From DASZFV01 sp035549075 (GTDB taxonomy: Bacteria; Myxococcota_A; Polyangia; Fen-1088), in contig DASZRT010000151.1 of assembly GCA_035549075.1 (NCBI GenBank), positions 52,620-116,619 of the forward strand: a stretch of 64,000 nucleotides of DNA. Direction: 5' to 3'. Both the position numbers and the translations under genes were made by a program. This document shows positions 41,305 through 50,576 of this stretch, piece by piece. A model generated the notes under the pieces. The model was not told the DNA's origin, ran no database searches, and saw only the letters and a program-made list of their open reading frames with translations. How positions within the stretch are numbered: position 1 is the first letter of the stretch; each line of letters begins with the position of its first letter.

Positions 41305-41990
41305 CACGTTTGGGGCGGCAGCGCCTTGCGCTCGGCGCGGCGCTCGGCCTTGACGCGGCGGCGAGCCGCGGGCTCGCTCTCGCCGGCGAGGCGCATCTTG
41401 ATCTCGACGCTGCTCATGACGGCGAGGCCGGTGACGCGCAGGAGCGGCGCGTCCGGATCGGGGTGCGCGGGCGCGCGGTCGACGTGCTCGAAGCTGCCCA
41501 AGATCGCAACGGCGGAAGCGGCGCCGCCCACGTCGACCGCGAGGCCAGGCGGCACGATGATCTCGACGCTGCTCATGACGGCCCGGATCTGGATCTCGAC
41601 GGGGCCCGCGGGCAGGCGCGCGTCGCGGAAGTCGAGCACGGTCGAGCTCATCGTCGCGCGCACGCGCAGGCGCCGCGGCACGACCCAGGCGCCGCGCCGC
41701 TCGGTGCTGCTCATGATGCCGAGCACCGTCTGCGTCGGGCGCACGTCGGCGGCCGGGACGAGGGCGGCGCGGGGCACCGGCGCGGGCACGTCGGCGAGCA
41801 CGGGCAGGTCGGCGGCGATCGCCTCGATCGAGGCGACGTCCTCGGCCTGGTGCGCGAGCGTCACGCGGCGCTCGAACTCGTCGACGTCGAGCACGTCGTG
41901 CGCGAAGTGCTCTTGCAGCGTCGCGATGACGCGCTCGCGCGCCTCGTGCGCGCGCGGGCGCGAGAGGCGGCTTTCGGGCGGCGACGACAT
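41304..41990 (-). CDS. DUF1707 / LiaF-like cell-envelope response protein
   Basis: A 228-residue soluble protein. Residues 1-60 form a DUF1707-like helical hairpin (VIATLQEHFAHDVLDVDEFE). The remainder carries a LiaF/YvqF-type C-terminal beta domain with a repeated strand motif: GIMSSTERRG, ATMSSTVLDF, AVMSSVEIIV and AVMSSVEIKM. In Firmicutes LiaF domains sense envelope stress; in other phyla they are found as cytoplasmic proteins of unknown role. There are no membrane helices here. The gene is divergent (60 bp) from an APC permease and coupled to udk. Confidence 0.7.
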   Translation of the reverse strand: MSSPPESRLSRPRAHEARERVIATLQEHFAHDVLDVDEFERRVTLAHQAEDVASIEAIAADLPVLADVPAPVPRAALVPAADVRPTQTVLGIMSSTERRGAWVVPRRLRVRATMSSTVLDFRDARLPAGPVEIQIRAVMSSVEIIVPPGLAVDVGGAASAVAILGSFEHVDRAPAHPDPDAPLLRVTGLAVMSSVEIKMRLAGESEPAARRRVKAERRAERKALPPQT

Positions 41991-42050
41991 GAACCCGCAG
42001 CATAGCGGGCGCGGCTTGCCGCGTCTGCGGCGATCGTCGTACACGGAAGC

Positions 42051-43367
42051 GTGCCTGAAGGCGCCGAACACCGCCCGCTCACGCTGCCGCACGCGCTCGC
42101 GCTCGTCGTGTCGAGCATGATCGGCACGGGCGTGTTCACGACGGCGGGCTTCATGCTGCGCGCGCTGCCGTCGCCGGCGCTCGTGCTGGGCGCGTGGGCG
42201 CTCTCGGGCGTGCTCGCGCTCGCGGGCGCGGCCGTCTACGCCGAGCTGGGCGCGATGATGCCGCGCGCGGGCGGCGAGTACGTGTACTTGCGGCGCGCGT
42301 TCCCGCCGGTCGTCGCCTTCCTGTCGGGGTGGGTCGCCCTGCTCGTCGGGTTCGCGGCGCCCACGGCGGCGACGGCGATGGCCTTCGCGCGCTACCTGCA
42401 CGCGCTCGCGCCCGCGCTGCCCGAGAAGGCGGTCGCGCTCGCGCTCGTCGCGGGCGTGACGGCGCTGCACGCGCGCACCGTGCGCGGCGGCGGCGCGCTG
42501 CAGGCGGCGCTCACGACGGGCGTCGTCGCCGTCGTCGTCGTGCTCGTGGGCGCCGCGATCGCGTCGCCGAACGTCGACGCGCGCCGGTTGAGCGGCAGCG
42601 GTTCGACCTCGTCGACGATCGGCGCGTTCGCCGTTTGTCTGATCTATGCGTCTTACAGCTACTTCGGCTGGAACGCGGCGGCCTACGTCGCCGGCGAGCT
42701 CCGCGACCCGCGGCGCACGCTGCCGCGCGCGTTGCTGGGCGGCGCCGCCGGGGTGACGATCCTCTACGTCGCGCTCAACGCCGTCTTCCTCGCGGCGGCG
42801 CCCGCGGCGCGGCTCTCGGGCGAGGTCGAGGTCGGCACGATCGCGGCGACGGCGCTCTTCGGCGCGCGCGGCGGCGCGATCATGGCGGCGCTCGTCGCGC
42901 TCGCCCTCGCCGGCTCGGCCAGCGCGCTCGCGATGACGGGCCCGCGTGTCTTGCAAGCGATGGCCGATGACGGCGTGTTCTTCGCGTCGCTCGGCCGCAC
43001 CAACGCGCGCGGCGCGCCCGCGCGCGCCGTGATCCTGCAAGGCGCGCTCGCCGCCGTCGCCGTCGTGACGGCGGCGTTCGATCCGCTGCTCGTCTACGCG
43101 GGCTTCACGCTCGGCGTGTCGGCGGCGGCGACGGTCGCGGCGGCGTTCGTGCTGCGGCGACGCGTGCCGGAGGCCGAGCGTCCGCACCGCGCGCTCGCGT
43201 GGCCGTGGAGCGGCGTCGCGTTCCTGGCGTTGTCGGCGTTCATGATCGGGTTCGCGTTCGTCGAGCGGCCGCGGGAGAGCGTGGGCGGGCTCGCGACGTT
43301 GGCGGGGGGCGCCGCGGTTTGGAGAGTTTGGCGGCGGGCTCGTAGACGCGCAGACCCCTCGACGTAG
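42051..43367 (+). CDS. APC family amino acid/polyamine permease
   Basis: A membrane transporter of 438 residues with about 12 helices. The first helix has VVSSMIGTGVFTTAGF, the broken-helix Gly-rich motif that binds the substrate backbone in APC transporters. Helix 2-3 contains YAELGAMMPRAGGEYVYLRR, a family signature. The rest (SYSYFGWNAAAYVAGELRDP) agrees with the L-amino acid transporter/antiporter group. The substrate cannot be specified. GTG 42051 lies immediately upstream of helix 1 at the usual distance. It converges with the APH-fold kinase gene (3-bp gap). Confidence 0.88.
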   Translation: MPEGAEHRPLTLPHALALVVSSMIGTGVFTTAGFMLRALPSPALVLGAWALSGVLALAGAAVYAELGAMMPRAGGEYVYLRRAFPPVVAFLSGWVALLVGFAAPTAATAMAFARYLHALAPALPEKAVALALVAGVTALHARTVRGGGALQAALTTGVVAVVVVLVGAAIASPNVDARRLSGSGSTSSTIGAFAVCLIYASYSYFGWNAAAYVAGELRDPRRTLPRALLGGAAGVTILYVALNAVFLAAAPAARLSGEVEVGTIAATALFGARGGAIMAALVALALAGSASALAMTGPRVLQAMADDGVFFASLGRTNARGAPARAVILQGALAAVAVVTAAFDPLLVYAGFTLGVSAAATVAAAFVLRRRVPEAERPHRALAWPWSGVAFLALSAFMIGFAFVERPRESVGGLATLAGGAAVWRVWRRARRRADPST

Positions 43368-43370
43368 GGC

Positions 43371-44447
43371 TCACCGCCCGAGCGCTTCGTCCAATATCCT
43401 CGCCCGCTCGCCCCGCGACGCCACCAGCGCCTCGTGCAGCGACCACTGTCCCCGCGCGCGCACCAAGTTGTGGTCGCCGCGGCTGGGGAAGCGACGCGCG
43501 TCCCAACCGAAGTAGCTCTCCGCCAGCGCGTCGGCCGCGAACCTCGCGGCCAGCTCGACGCTGACCCATTCGACGCCCAACAACAGCGCGCGTCTCGTCT
43601 CTCCGTCGAGCGGCTTCCCCCAACCCGCGCGGTAGCCTTCGACCGAGGCGCGCAGCACGTCGAGGTCGAGGCGCGCGTTCTCGGCATCCTCGCCCGCGCG
43701 GTTGCACCACGAGCGCCACGCGTCGCCGAGCTCGTAGGCGAGCGACAGCGGGCCCACGGTGTCGAGATCGATCAAGCACACGGCGATCTCCGACGCGGGC
43801 GGCTCGTGGTCGGCGAACAACACGTTGCTGAACTTGAGATCGCCGTGCGCGACGCGCGGCTCCATCGCCGGCAACGACGGCAGCGCGGCGGCGCCCGCGT
43901 CGATCGCGCGCGCGAGCTCGCCGACCTCGCGCGCGAGCCGATGCCCGCCGCCCGCCGCCACGGCGTCGCGCAGGCGAGCGAGGTGCGCGGGCGTGTCGTG
44001 GACGTTGGCGCGCCGCCCGACGAACTCGTGCGCGAGCCCGTCGAGCGCGGCGTGGAAGCGCGCGATCAGTGAACCGGCTGCCCGCGCCTGCCGCGCGTCC
44101 TCGACGGCGTCGAACGCGACGCCCTCGACGTGCGTCAGCATCCGCCACACGCCGCCCGCGGCCTCGATGTCGACATACAGCGCGCCCGCACGCGTCGGCA
44201 CCAAGCGCGGCGTCGCGAGGCCCGCGTCGGCGAGCCGCGCCGTCACGGCCGCGATGTTCTCGTGGATGCGCGGCGAGAACACGGCGCTCACGCGCTGGAG
44301 CACGGCGCGCGTCGCGCCTCGCGTCAGCAGCAGCGTGCGGTTGATGAGGCCGCCCGGCAGCGGCGCGATCGTCGCCGTCTCCCAACCGGGCCAGTGCGCG
44401 AGCACCGCGTCGCGCACGAGCGCCTCGTCGTCGATCTCCGTCGTCAC
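43371..44447 (-). CDS. APH/ChoK-fold phosphotransferase
   Basis: An aminoglycoside-phosphotransferase-fold kinase of about 358 residues. The N-lobe has LPGGLINRTLLL (nucleotide loop), RAVLQRVSAVF, and WRMLTHVEGVAF (hinge). The catalytic loop is VAHGDLKFSNVLF (His-Gly-Asp), and the metal-binding LIDLDTVGP follows. The sequence resembles the prenyltransferase-associated/ecdysteroid-kinase-like and homoserine-kinase-type sugar or small-molecule kinases rather than true antibiotic-resistance enzymes. The substrate is unknown. GTG 44447 is preferred; a TTG at 44483 is also in frame. It is divergent from a small membrane-protein gene. Confidence 0.8.
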   Translation of the reverse strand: MTTEIDDEALVRDAVLAHWPGWETATIAPLPGGLINRTLLLTRGATRAVLQRVSAVFSPRIHENIAAVTARLADAGLATPRLVPTRAGALYVDIEAAGGVWRMLTHVEGVAFDAVEDARQARAAGSLIARFHAALDGLAHEFVGRRANVHDTPAHLARLRDAVAAGGGHRLAREVGELARAIDAGAAALPSLPAMEPRVAHGDLKFSNVLFADHEPPASEIAVCLIDLDTVGPLSLAYELGDAWRSWCNRAGEDAENARLDLDVLRASVEGYRAGWGKPLDGETRRALLLGVEWVSVELAARFAADALAESYFGWDARRFPSRGDHNLVRARGQWSLHEALVASRGERARILDEALGR

Positions 44448-44499
44448 GGTCTCAAGAGTTCCCCGCGCCGCGCGCGCCGGCAAGTTACTATGCGCCGCG

Positions 44500-44919
44500 A
44501 TGAGGGACGCTCACGGCGAGACGCGCAAGCGCCAGGGGCCCGGCGGCACGCCGGGCGGCCTCGGCGAGGCGCTCGCGGGCCTCGCGATGATCATCGTGGG
44601 CGTCTACATCGTCTTCGACCACGTCGGCGTCCACACGTCGTTCTGGAATTTTCATCTTGGCGGCTTCGCGGGCACGCCCGGCCAGAGCTTCGGCCTCACG
44701 CTGCTGCCGCTGCTCATCGGCATCGGCGCGCTCTTCTACGACGGCCGCTCGATCCTCGGCTGGACGCTGCTCGTGGGCGGCGTCGCGCTCATCCTCGTGG
44801 GCGTGCTCATGAACCTCGACATTTATTTCCGCCCGACGAGCCTCTGGAACACGATCCTCATGTTCGGCCTCATCGGCGGCGGCATCGGCCTCTTCGCGCG
44901 CGGCCTGCGCGCGCACTGA
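44500..44919 (+). CDS. small four-helix membrane protein
   Basis: A 139-residue protein with four hydrophobic segments: LAGLAMIIVGVYIVFDHVGV, FGLTLLPLLIGIGALF, GWTLLVGGVALILVGVLM and ILMFGLIGGGIGLFARGL. The N-terminus (MRDAHGETRKRQGPGGTPGG) is polar and Gly-rich. No family with known function was recognised; such proteins resemble the membrane part of LiaI/DUF5668-like proteins. The gene stops 1 bp before the stop of the convergent patatin gene. Confidence 0.65.
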   Translation: MRDAHGETRKRQGPGGTPGGLGEALAGLAMIIVGVYIVFDHVGVHTSFWNFHLGGFAGTPGQSFGLTLLPLLIGIGALFYDGRSILGWTLLVGGVALILVGVLMNLDIYFRPTSLWNTILMFGLIGGGIGLFARGLRAH

Positions 44920-44920
44920 A

Positions 44921-47794
44921 TCAGTACCCGACCTCGGCCCAGTAGAAGTCCGTGTCGAGCCACCGCTGGGGCGCGCGGCCGAGCGTGACCGTCGAGCCGG
45001 GCTGCAGCACCGCTTGGATCGCGCCGAAGCTCGCGTTCTCGTCGGGCATCGCGGCGCGCACGTTCACGCGGCCGCTCGCCGTGAGCAGGGCGCCTTTGCC
45101 GAGCGCGCTCGGCGCCGCGAGGCCTCCGCCCTTCGAGACGACGTAGCTCGTCGCCCAACGGCCGCTGTCCCACTGACCCAAGTAGATCCAGCCCTCCTGC
45201 GTCGGCGCGGCCGCGGTCGACCCGGGCGCCTCCGGCTCGTCGGGCGCCGTCGGGGCGCCGAACGACGTCGTCTCTTCGCGGGCGCCCTCGGCAATGCCTT
45301 CACGCAGGTCGCGCAGGACGGCGTTGATCATCTCGCGCTGCGCCTTGCTGTCGGGCTTCGTTCGTTCGGACCGCTCGAGCGCGGCGACGCCGCCCTCGAG
45401 CCGCGCGAGGCCGCCCGCCTGCTCGCGCAGCAGCTCGGCGTTCGCCTCGGCCTCCAACAAGAACCGCGCCATGACGGCCGCCTTGTCCTCGGGCCCGAGC
45501 GCCCACGCCGTCATGATCGTGTCGGCGTGGTTGCACACGAACGGCACGTGCCGAAAGAGGTGCGCCACGTCGGGCGCGGCGTCCGCTGCGCCTTGCTTGG
45601 CCATGCCCTCGAGCGCGTCGCGGATGCGCGCGATGTTGCCCGCCTTGATCGTCGTCGTGCCGCCGAAGCTGGCCAGGCTGAGCGCGTCCAGCGGATCCGT
45701 CACCGCCGGGAACAGCGCCTCGAGCGTCGCCGAGCGCTCGGGCCGCGCGCCCGAGTCGATCTCGACCAGCATGACGCCGCGGCGAACGAGCGTGTCGCGC
45801 AGCTTGCGCGCGTGCGTCGCGTACAGCTCGTCGGCGCTGTGGGGCGCGGGGACGGCGTCGGTGTTGGGCGGATCGGAGCGCTTCTTGAGCGCCTCGAGCA
45901 GCGTCGCGATCGTGTCGATGCCGCTGTTGTCGGTGACGCCGCCGTCGGTGAGCTTGATGCTGTCGGGCAGCACGAACGTGTAGGGCCGCTTGGCGAACAG
46001 CCCGACCTCGAAGCCCCACGGGAAGTTCGCGCTCAAGCGCACGCCGTCGGCGAGGCCGAGATCGTGCGCGCCGCCGAAGTCGCTGAGGGACTTCGCGCCG
46101 CGCCCCAAGAGATCGGCGGGCACGGGCGGGTAGCCGATGACGACGCGTGAGCCGTCCTCGACGTTGGTCGAGTTGAGCAGCGCGAGCGGCGGCGGCGTCG
46201 CCTGCGACCAGTCGCACCGCCAAGAATCCGCGAGCGCGCCCGTCGTCAGACACGAGCGCTGCGTGTCGCGCACCCAGCGAAAGTGCTCGGCCCAGAAGTC
46301 CGAGACGCTGTGCCCGCGCTCGAGGAACGGCGTCAGCACGCCGCGCAAGAGCGGCGCCATGAAGTCGGTCGCCATGTCGTCGACGAAGGCGCTCTCGAAC
46401 AGCCACGACGCCGCGTCGGGCGAGCGGCCCGGCAGACCTTCGACGTCGTGGCCGAGGCGCTTGCACGCGCGCTGGTAGCGCGAGACGGTGAGATCGTTGT
46501 CGGGCACGGGGCAGCCGCCCGCGACGTAGGCGCCCGCTGTCCGTCGAATCCCCGCGGCGATCTCGTCCTTCGTGTAATTGCGCAGCGGATCGCGACGCTC
46601 GGTCGCGGGGTGCGCGAGGTAGTACGCCGTCGCGAGGCTGCCGCCCGAGACCCCGCTCATGAGCGCGACGTTGCCGGCGATCGCCGCGCTCGGGTCCTTC
46701 GTGGGCCGACCGTCGAAGGCCGTGTGGTTGAGGTGCTCGTAGACGAGGCTCGCGAACATCGCGGCGCGCGAGCCGCCGCCGCTCGCGGCGACGAAGACGA
46801 CGGGACCTTCGGGGCGACCCGCGTCGATGCGGCGCTCGAGGCGCTCGAACCACTCGGCGCCCTCGTCGGCGTGCGCGCCCGCGATCGCGGCCGAGCCGAT
46901 CGCCGCGCGCGTGTCGACCTCGAACCCCGAGGTGAACCGCATCACGACGAACACGACGGCGACGAGGACGACGCGCACGCGCAACGCCGTTCGATCGACG
47001 AGCCGCCCCGTCGCGACGACGACGAACAACAAAAACAAGATCGCCCAGATCGTGTAGAAGCGAAACGAGAACACCCCGCACAGGTGATCGGGCAGGCACC
47101 AGAGGACCTCGCCCGTGACGAGCCCGACCAGCGTCATCAGGGCGTAGCGGCCGAGGCGACGGCGGCGCGGGCCCTCGGGATCGTGGCGAACGAGGAACCA
47201 CGCCGCGCTCAAAAGGATGGCGAGGGTCACGAGCAAGCGGCGCGTGACCGCGGCCCAGCGGCACGCGCCGTCGCCGAGCGCGCCCCACGACCAAACGACG
47301 ACGGCCGTCGCGACGAGGCCGAGCCCGATGGCCCAACGACCGCCGTGGCGCTGACCACCGCCCTCGCGCGCGTGGAGCCAGCGATCGATCTCGGTGAAGC
47401 GGTCGACGATGAACGAAGAACGCAGCGCCAGCCAACGCGTGAAGCGCGCCACCGGCCGCCGAACGCGCGGGAGCGCGGCGATCTCTAGATCGCTGAGCGC
47501 GCTCTCCGAGGGGACGACGAGGATCATGCCGCTCACCGTCGCGACGAAGAGCAACGCCACGCCCACGCCGTAGACGGCCATCGCGACGCCTTGGGCCCAC
47601 CGGCTCGGCCACATCGCGCCCAAGAGGACGTGGTTCACCTGCGGCCGCGACAAGACGACGAGCGCGATGACGATGCCCGTGACCGTGAACGGCCGCTCGT
47701 AGAGCAGCTTCCACGCCGACGCCGACCACACGCCCACGACGCCGTCTTCGTCGTGCCACCTCGCCTTGGGCTCGCCGGGCTTCGAAGTGTCCAT
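44921..47794 (-). CDS. membrane-anchored patatin-like phospholipase with SH3-like tail
   Basis: A 957-residue protein. Residues 1-310 hold about six hydrophobic helices (VTGIVIALVVLSRPQVNHVL, VYGVGVALLFVATVSGMILV, YTIWAILFLLFVVVATG). The patatin lipase domain follows: VVFVAASGGGSRAAMFASLV (oxyanion loop), LMSGVSGGSLATAY (GxSxG nucleophile) and KLTDGGVTDNSGID (catalytic Asp-Gly-Gly). The last 90 residues (GWIYLGQW, LTASGRVNVRAAMPDE) look like a bacterial SH3 domain. The enzyme probably hydrolyses membrane lipids or acyl esters from the membrane surface. A GGGAGG sequence precedes the ATG. Confidence 0.82.
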   Translation of the reverse strand: MDTSKPGEPKARWHDEDGVVGVWSASAWKLLYERPFTVTGIVIALVVLSRPQVNHVLLGAMWPSRWAQGVAMAVYGVGVALLFVATVSGMILVVPSESALSDLEIAALPRVRRPVARFTRWLALRSSFIVDRFTEIDRWLHAREGGGQRHGGRWAIGLGLVATAVVVWSWGALGDGACRWAAVTRRLLVTLAILLSAAWFLVRHDPEGPRRRRLGRYALMTLVGLVTGEVLWCLPDHLCGVFSFRFYTIWAILFLLFVVVATGRLVDRTALRVRVVLVAVVFVVMRFTSGFEVDTRAAIGSAAIAGAHADEGAEWFERLERRIDAGRPEGPVVFVAASGGGSRAAMFASLVYEHLNHTAFDGRPTKDPSAAIAGNVALMSGVSGGSLATAYYLAHPATERRDPLRNYTKDEIAAGIRRTAGAYVAGGCPVPDNDLTVSRYQRACKRLGHDVEGLPGRSPDAASWLFESAFVDDMATDFMAPLLRGVLTPFLERGHSVSDFWAEHFRWVRDTQRSCLTTGALADSWRCDWSQATPPPLALLNSTNVEDGSRVVIGYPPVPADLLGRGAKSLSDFGGAHDLGLADGVRLSANFPWGFEVGLFAKRPYTFVLPDSIKLTDGGVTDNSGIDTIATLLEALKKRSDPPNTDAVPAPHSADELYATHARKLRDTLVRRGVMLVEIDSGARPERSATLEALFPAVTDPLDALSLASFGGTTTIKAGNIARIRDALEGMAKQGAADAAPDVAHLFRHVPFVCNHADTIMTAWALGPEDKAAVMARFLLEAEANAELLREQAGGLARLEGGVAALERSERTKPDSKAQREMINAVLRDLREGIAEGAREETTSFGAPTAPDEPEAPGSTAAAPTQEGWIYLGQWDSGRWATSYVVSKGGGLAAPSALGKGALLTASGRVNVRAAMPDENASFGAIQAVLQPGSTVTLGRAPQRWLDTDFYWAEVGY

Positions 47795-47880
47795 GGACCG
47801 CCTCCCGTCCTCTCCCCCCGGAGCCGACCGCGCGACTTTATCGAAGAGTCGACGGGCGGCGAAGGCGCGGGGTGCTTACG

Positions 47881-49821
47881 CTACGGCTCGGGCACGAACC
47901 ACGTCGCCGCGAGCGGCGGCAACGTGAGGCGCACCGAACCGTCGCGGCCGTGGCAGGCGACGCGCTCGACGGCGACGCCGCCGAGGTTGCCGACGCCGCT
48001 GCCGCCGAAATGTTCGGCGTCGCTGTTCAAGAGCTCGCGCCAGCGCGTCGCGCCTTCCATCGCCGGCACGCCGACGCGGTAGTCGCGCCGGATGATCGGC
48101 GTGCAATTGAACACGGCCAACAACCGGTCCTTCGGCGACTTCCCCTTGCGCAGGAACGAATAGACGCTGTTCTCGGCGTCGTTGGCGTCGATCCACTCGA
48201 AGCCGGCGACGCCCACGTCGCCCTCGTGCAGCGCGGGCACCTCGCGGTAGAGGCGGTTGAGCTCGCCCACGAAGCCCATGAGCTGCGTGTGGAACGCCGA
48301 CTCGCCCAGCAAGTTCCAGTCGAGGCTCGCGTCGTGTGCCCACTCGCGGAACTGCCCGAACTCGCCGCCCTGAAACAGCAGCTTCTTCCCGGGCTGCGCC
48401 CACATCATCGAGAACAGCAACCGCATCGTCGCGAAGCGCTGCCACAGGTCGCCCGGCAGCTTCTCGACGAGCGAGCGCTTGCCGTGCACGACCTCGTCGT
48501 GCGACAGCGGCAGCACGAAGTTCTCGCTCCAGAAGTAGACGCTCCTGAACGTGAGCTTGTGGTGGTGATAGCGGCGCCCGATGGGATCCTGCGCGAAGTA
48601 CTCGAGCGTGTCGTGCATCCAGCCCATGTCCCACTTGAGGCCGAAGCCCAGGCCGCCCGTGTACGTCGGCCGCGAGACGCTGGGCCACGACGTCGACTCC
48701 TCGGCGATCGTCTGCGTGTCGGGGTGGTCGCGGTAGACGGCCTCGTTGAACGTGCGCAGGAAATGAATCGCCTCGAGGTTCTCGCGGCCGCCGTACTGAT
48801 TCGGGATCCAGCCGCCCGCGCTGCGCCCGTAGTCGAGGTACAGCATCGACGCGACGGCGTCGACGCGCAGGCCGTCGACGTGGTAGCGCTCGAGCCAGAA
48901 GTTGGCGTTCGACACGAGGAAGCTGCGCACCTCGCCGCGCCCGTAGTTGAAGAGCGCGCTGCCCCACTCGGCGTGGATGCCCTGGCGCGGATCGGCGTGC
49001 TCGTAGAGGTGCGTGCCGTCGAAGTAGATGAGGCCGTGCTCGTCGGTGGGGAAGTGCGCGGGCGTCCAGTCGAGGATGACGCCGATGTCGCGCTGGTGGA
49101 GGTAATCGACGAACCACATGAAGTCCTCGGGCGCGCCGTAGCGCGCCGTCGGCGCGAAGAAGCCGGTGACCTGGTAGCCCCACGACGGGTAGAACGGGTG
49201 CTCGGCGATCGGCAGCAGCTCGACGTGCGTGAAGCCGCAGGCCGTGACGTGCGCGGCCAGCTTGGGCGCGAGCTCGCGGTAGGTGAGGAAGCGGTTCTCC
49301 TCTTCGGGCACGCGCATCCACGAGCCGAGGTGCACCTCGTAGATCGACGCCGGCTCGTCGAGCGCCTGGCGCGCGCGGCGCGACGACATCCACGCGTCGT
49401 CGCTCCACTTGTGTTTGTCGAGCGCGCAAACAATCGATGCCGTCGCGGGCGGCAGCTCGCGACGGAACGCGTACGGATCGGACTTGTCGACGCGGTAGCC
49501 GCCGAGGTTCGACGTGATTCGGTACTTGTAGCGCGCGCCGTCGCCGACGCCGGGCGCGAAGCCCTCCCAGATGCCGCCCGCCTGCAGCGCGAGCGGGACG
49601 GGCTTCTTCCCCCAGCCCTCGAAGTCGCCGATGACGCCGACGCTGGCGGCGTTGGGCGCCCACACGGCGAAGCGCGTGCCGGCGACGCCCTTCTCGACGA
49701 CCAGGTGCGCGCCCAGCTTGTCGTGCATGCGCGCGTGCGTGCCCTCGGCGAAGAGGTGGACGTCGACGTCGCCGAGCGGCGGGAGGGCTTCGTCCCGCGG
49801 CGGCGGACGGCGTGCGGTCAT
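47881..49821 (-). CDS. glgB: 1,4-alpha-glucan branching enzyme
   Basis: A GH13 enzyme of 646 residues that makes alpha-1,6 branches in glycogen. An N-terminal CBM48 domain (TRFAVWAPNAASVGVIGDFE) precedes the (beta/alpha)8 barrel. Barrel motifs are VILDWTPAHFP (region I), LRVDAVASMLYLDYGR (nucleophile Asp near 317), IAEESTSWP (acid/base Glu near 372) and LPLSHDEVVHGK (transition-state Asp near 441). The C-terminal beta domain ends at LPPLAATWFVPEP. Length is normal for bacterial GlgB. No other glycogen gene is adjacent. Confidence 0.96.
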   Translation of the reverse strand: MTARRPPPRDEALPPLGDVDVHLFAEGTHARMHDKLGAHLVVEKGVAGTRFAVWAPNAASVGVIGDFEGWGKKPVPLALQAGGIWEGFAPGVGDGARYKYRITSNLGGYRVDKSDPYAFRRELPPATASIVCALDKHKWSDDAWMSSRRARQALDEPASIYEVHLGSWMRVPEEENRFLTYRELAPKLAAHVTACGFTHVELLPIAEHPFYPSWGYQVTGFFAPTARYGAPEDFMWFVDYLHQRDIGVILDWTPAHFPTDEHGLIYFDGTHLYEHADPRQGIHAEWGSALFNYGRGEVRSFLVSNANFWLERYHVDGLRVDAVASMLYLDYGRSAGGWIPNQYGGRENLEAIHFLRTFNEAVYRDHPDTQTIAEESTSWPSVSRPTYTGGLGFGLKWDMGWMHDTLEYFAQDPIGRRYHHHKLTFRSVYFWSENFVLPLSHDEVVHGKRSLVEKLPGDLWQRFATMRLLFSMMWAQPGKKLLFQGGEFGQFREWAHDASLDWNLLGESAFHTQLMGFVGELNRLYREVPALHEGDVGVAGFEWIDANDAENSVYSFLRKGKSPKDRLLAVFNCTPIIRRDYRVGVPAMEGATRWRELLNSDAEHFGGSGVGNLGGVAVERVACHGRDGSVRLTLPPLAATWFVPEP

Positions 49822-49895
49822 GGGGCGCGAGCATACCCCGGGCGTGCGTCTAGGGCGCTTTACTCACCGGCGGCGGCGGCCTACTGTGGACGCCT

Positions 49896-50576
49896 ATGCG
49901 GAGTCTGAAAAAGAGCCTGAGCCTGACCTTGCTGCTGCTCCTCGTGCTCGCGCCGGCGCTGCGCTCGGCGCCCGCCTTCGCCGCCGACGTCGCGGCGACC
50001 AAGCAGCTGGAGATGAAAGCGCGCGAGTCGTTCGCGGCCGGGCGCTACGACGAGGCGCTGCAGACGTTCGCGAAGCTGTACGCCGAGACGTTGCACCCCG
50101 TGTACCTGCGCAACATCGGCCGCTGCCACCAGAAGATGCGCGAGCCGCAGAAGGCGATCGACGCGTTCCAGGACTACCTCGCGAAGACGAAGACGGGCAA
50201 AGACAAGATCACGGCCGACGAGCGCGCCGAGATCGACGGCTACATCAAAGACATGCAGGCGCTGATCGACGCCGACAAGGCCGCGGCGGCGACGCCCGTG
50301 CTGGCAGCGCCCGTGCAGCCGCTCCCCGGCTCGACGCCGCCGACGACGACCACGGCGGCTCCCCTCCTCGCGGCGGCGCCGCCGCCGACGGAGCCGACGG
50401 CGGCCCCCGCGATCGCCGCGACGCCTGAGAGCGAGTCGCACCCGGTCTACACGCGCTGGTGGTTCTGGACGATCATCGGCGCCGCCGTCGCGGGCGGCGT
50501 CGTCACGGCCGTGGTGCTGTCGAAGGGCACGTCGCAGCCGGCTTGCCCGTCGGGGGTCACGTGCGCGGCCCCGTGA
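49896..50576 (+). CDS. exported TPR-like protein with C-terminal membrane helix
   Basis: A 226-residue protein. The signal peptide (SLTLLLLLVLAPALRSAPAFA) is followed by a helical repeat region, KARESFAAGRYDEALQTFAK and LRNIGRCHQKMREPQKAIDA, that reads as TPR units. An Ala/Pro/Thr linker comes next, then a membrane segment (FWTIIGAAVAGGVVTAVVL) and a short Cys-containing tail. This is a common Myxococcota layout for envelope scaffold proteins whose partners are unknown. Its stop overlaps the start of the WD40 lipoprotein gene (GTGA), so the two products are probably made together. Confidence 0.78.
   Translation: MRSLKKSLSLTLLLLLVLAPALRSAPAFAADVAATKQLEMKARESFAAGRYDEALQTFAKLYAETLHPVYLRNIGRCHQKMREPQKAIDAFQDYLAKTKTGKDKITADERAEIDGYIKDMQALIDADKAAAATPVLAAPVQPLPGSTPPTTTTAAPLLAAAPPPTEPTAAPAIAATPESESHPVYTRWWFWTIIGAAVAGGVVTAVVLSKGTSQPACPSGVTCAAP

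Noticed and set aside
43371..44447. Aminoglycoside resistance gene.
   Set aside because: It has the APH fold, but lacks specific similarity visible by eye to resistance enzymes and no resistance context exists; a general small-molecule kinase is more cautious.
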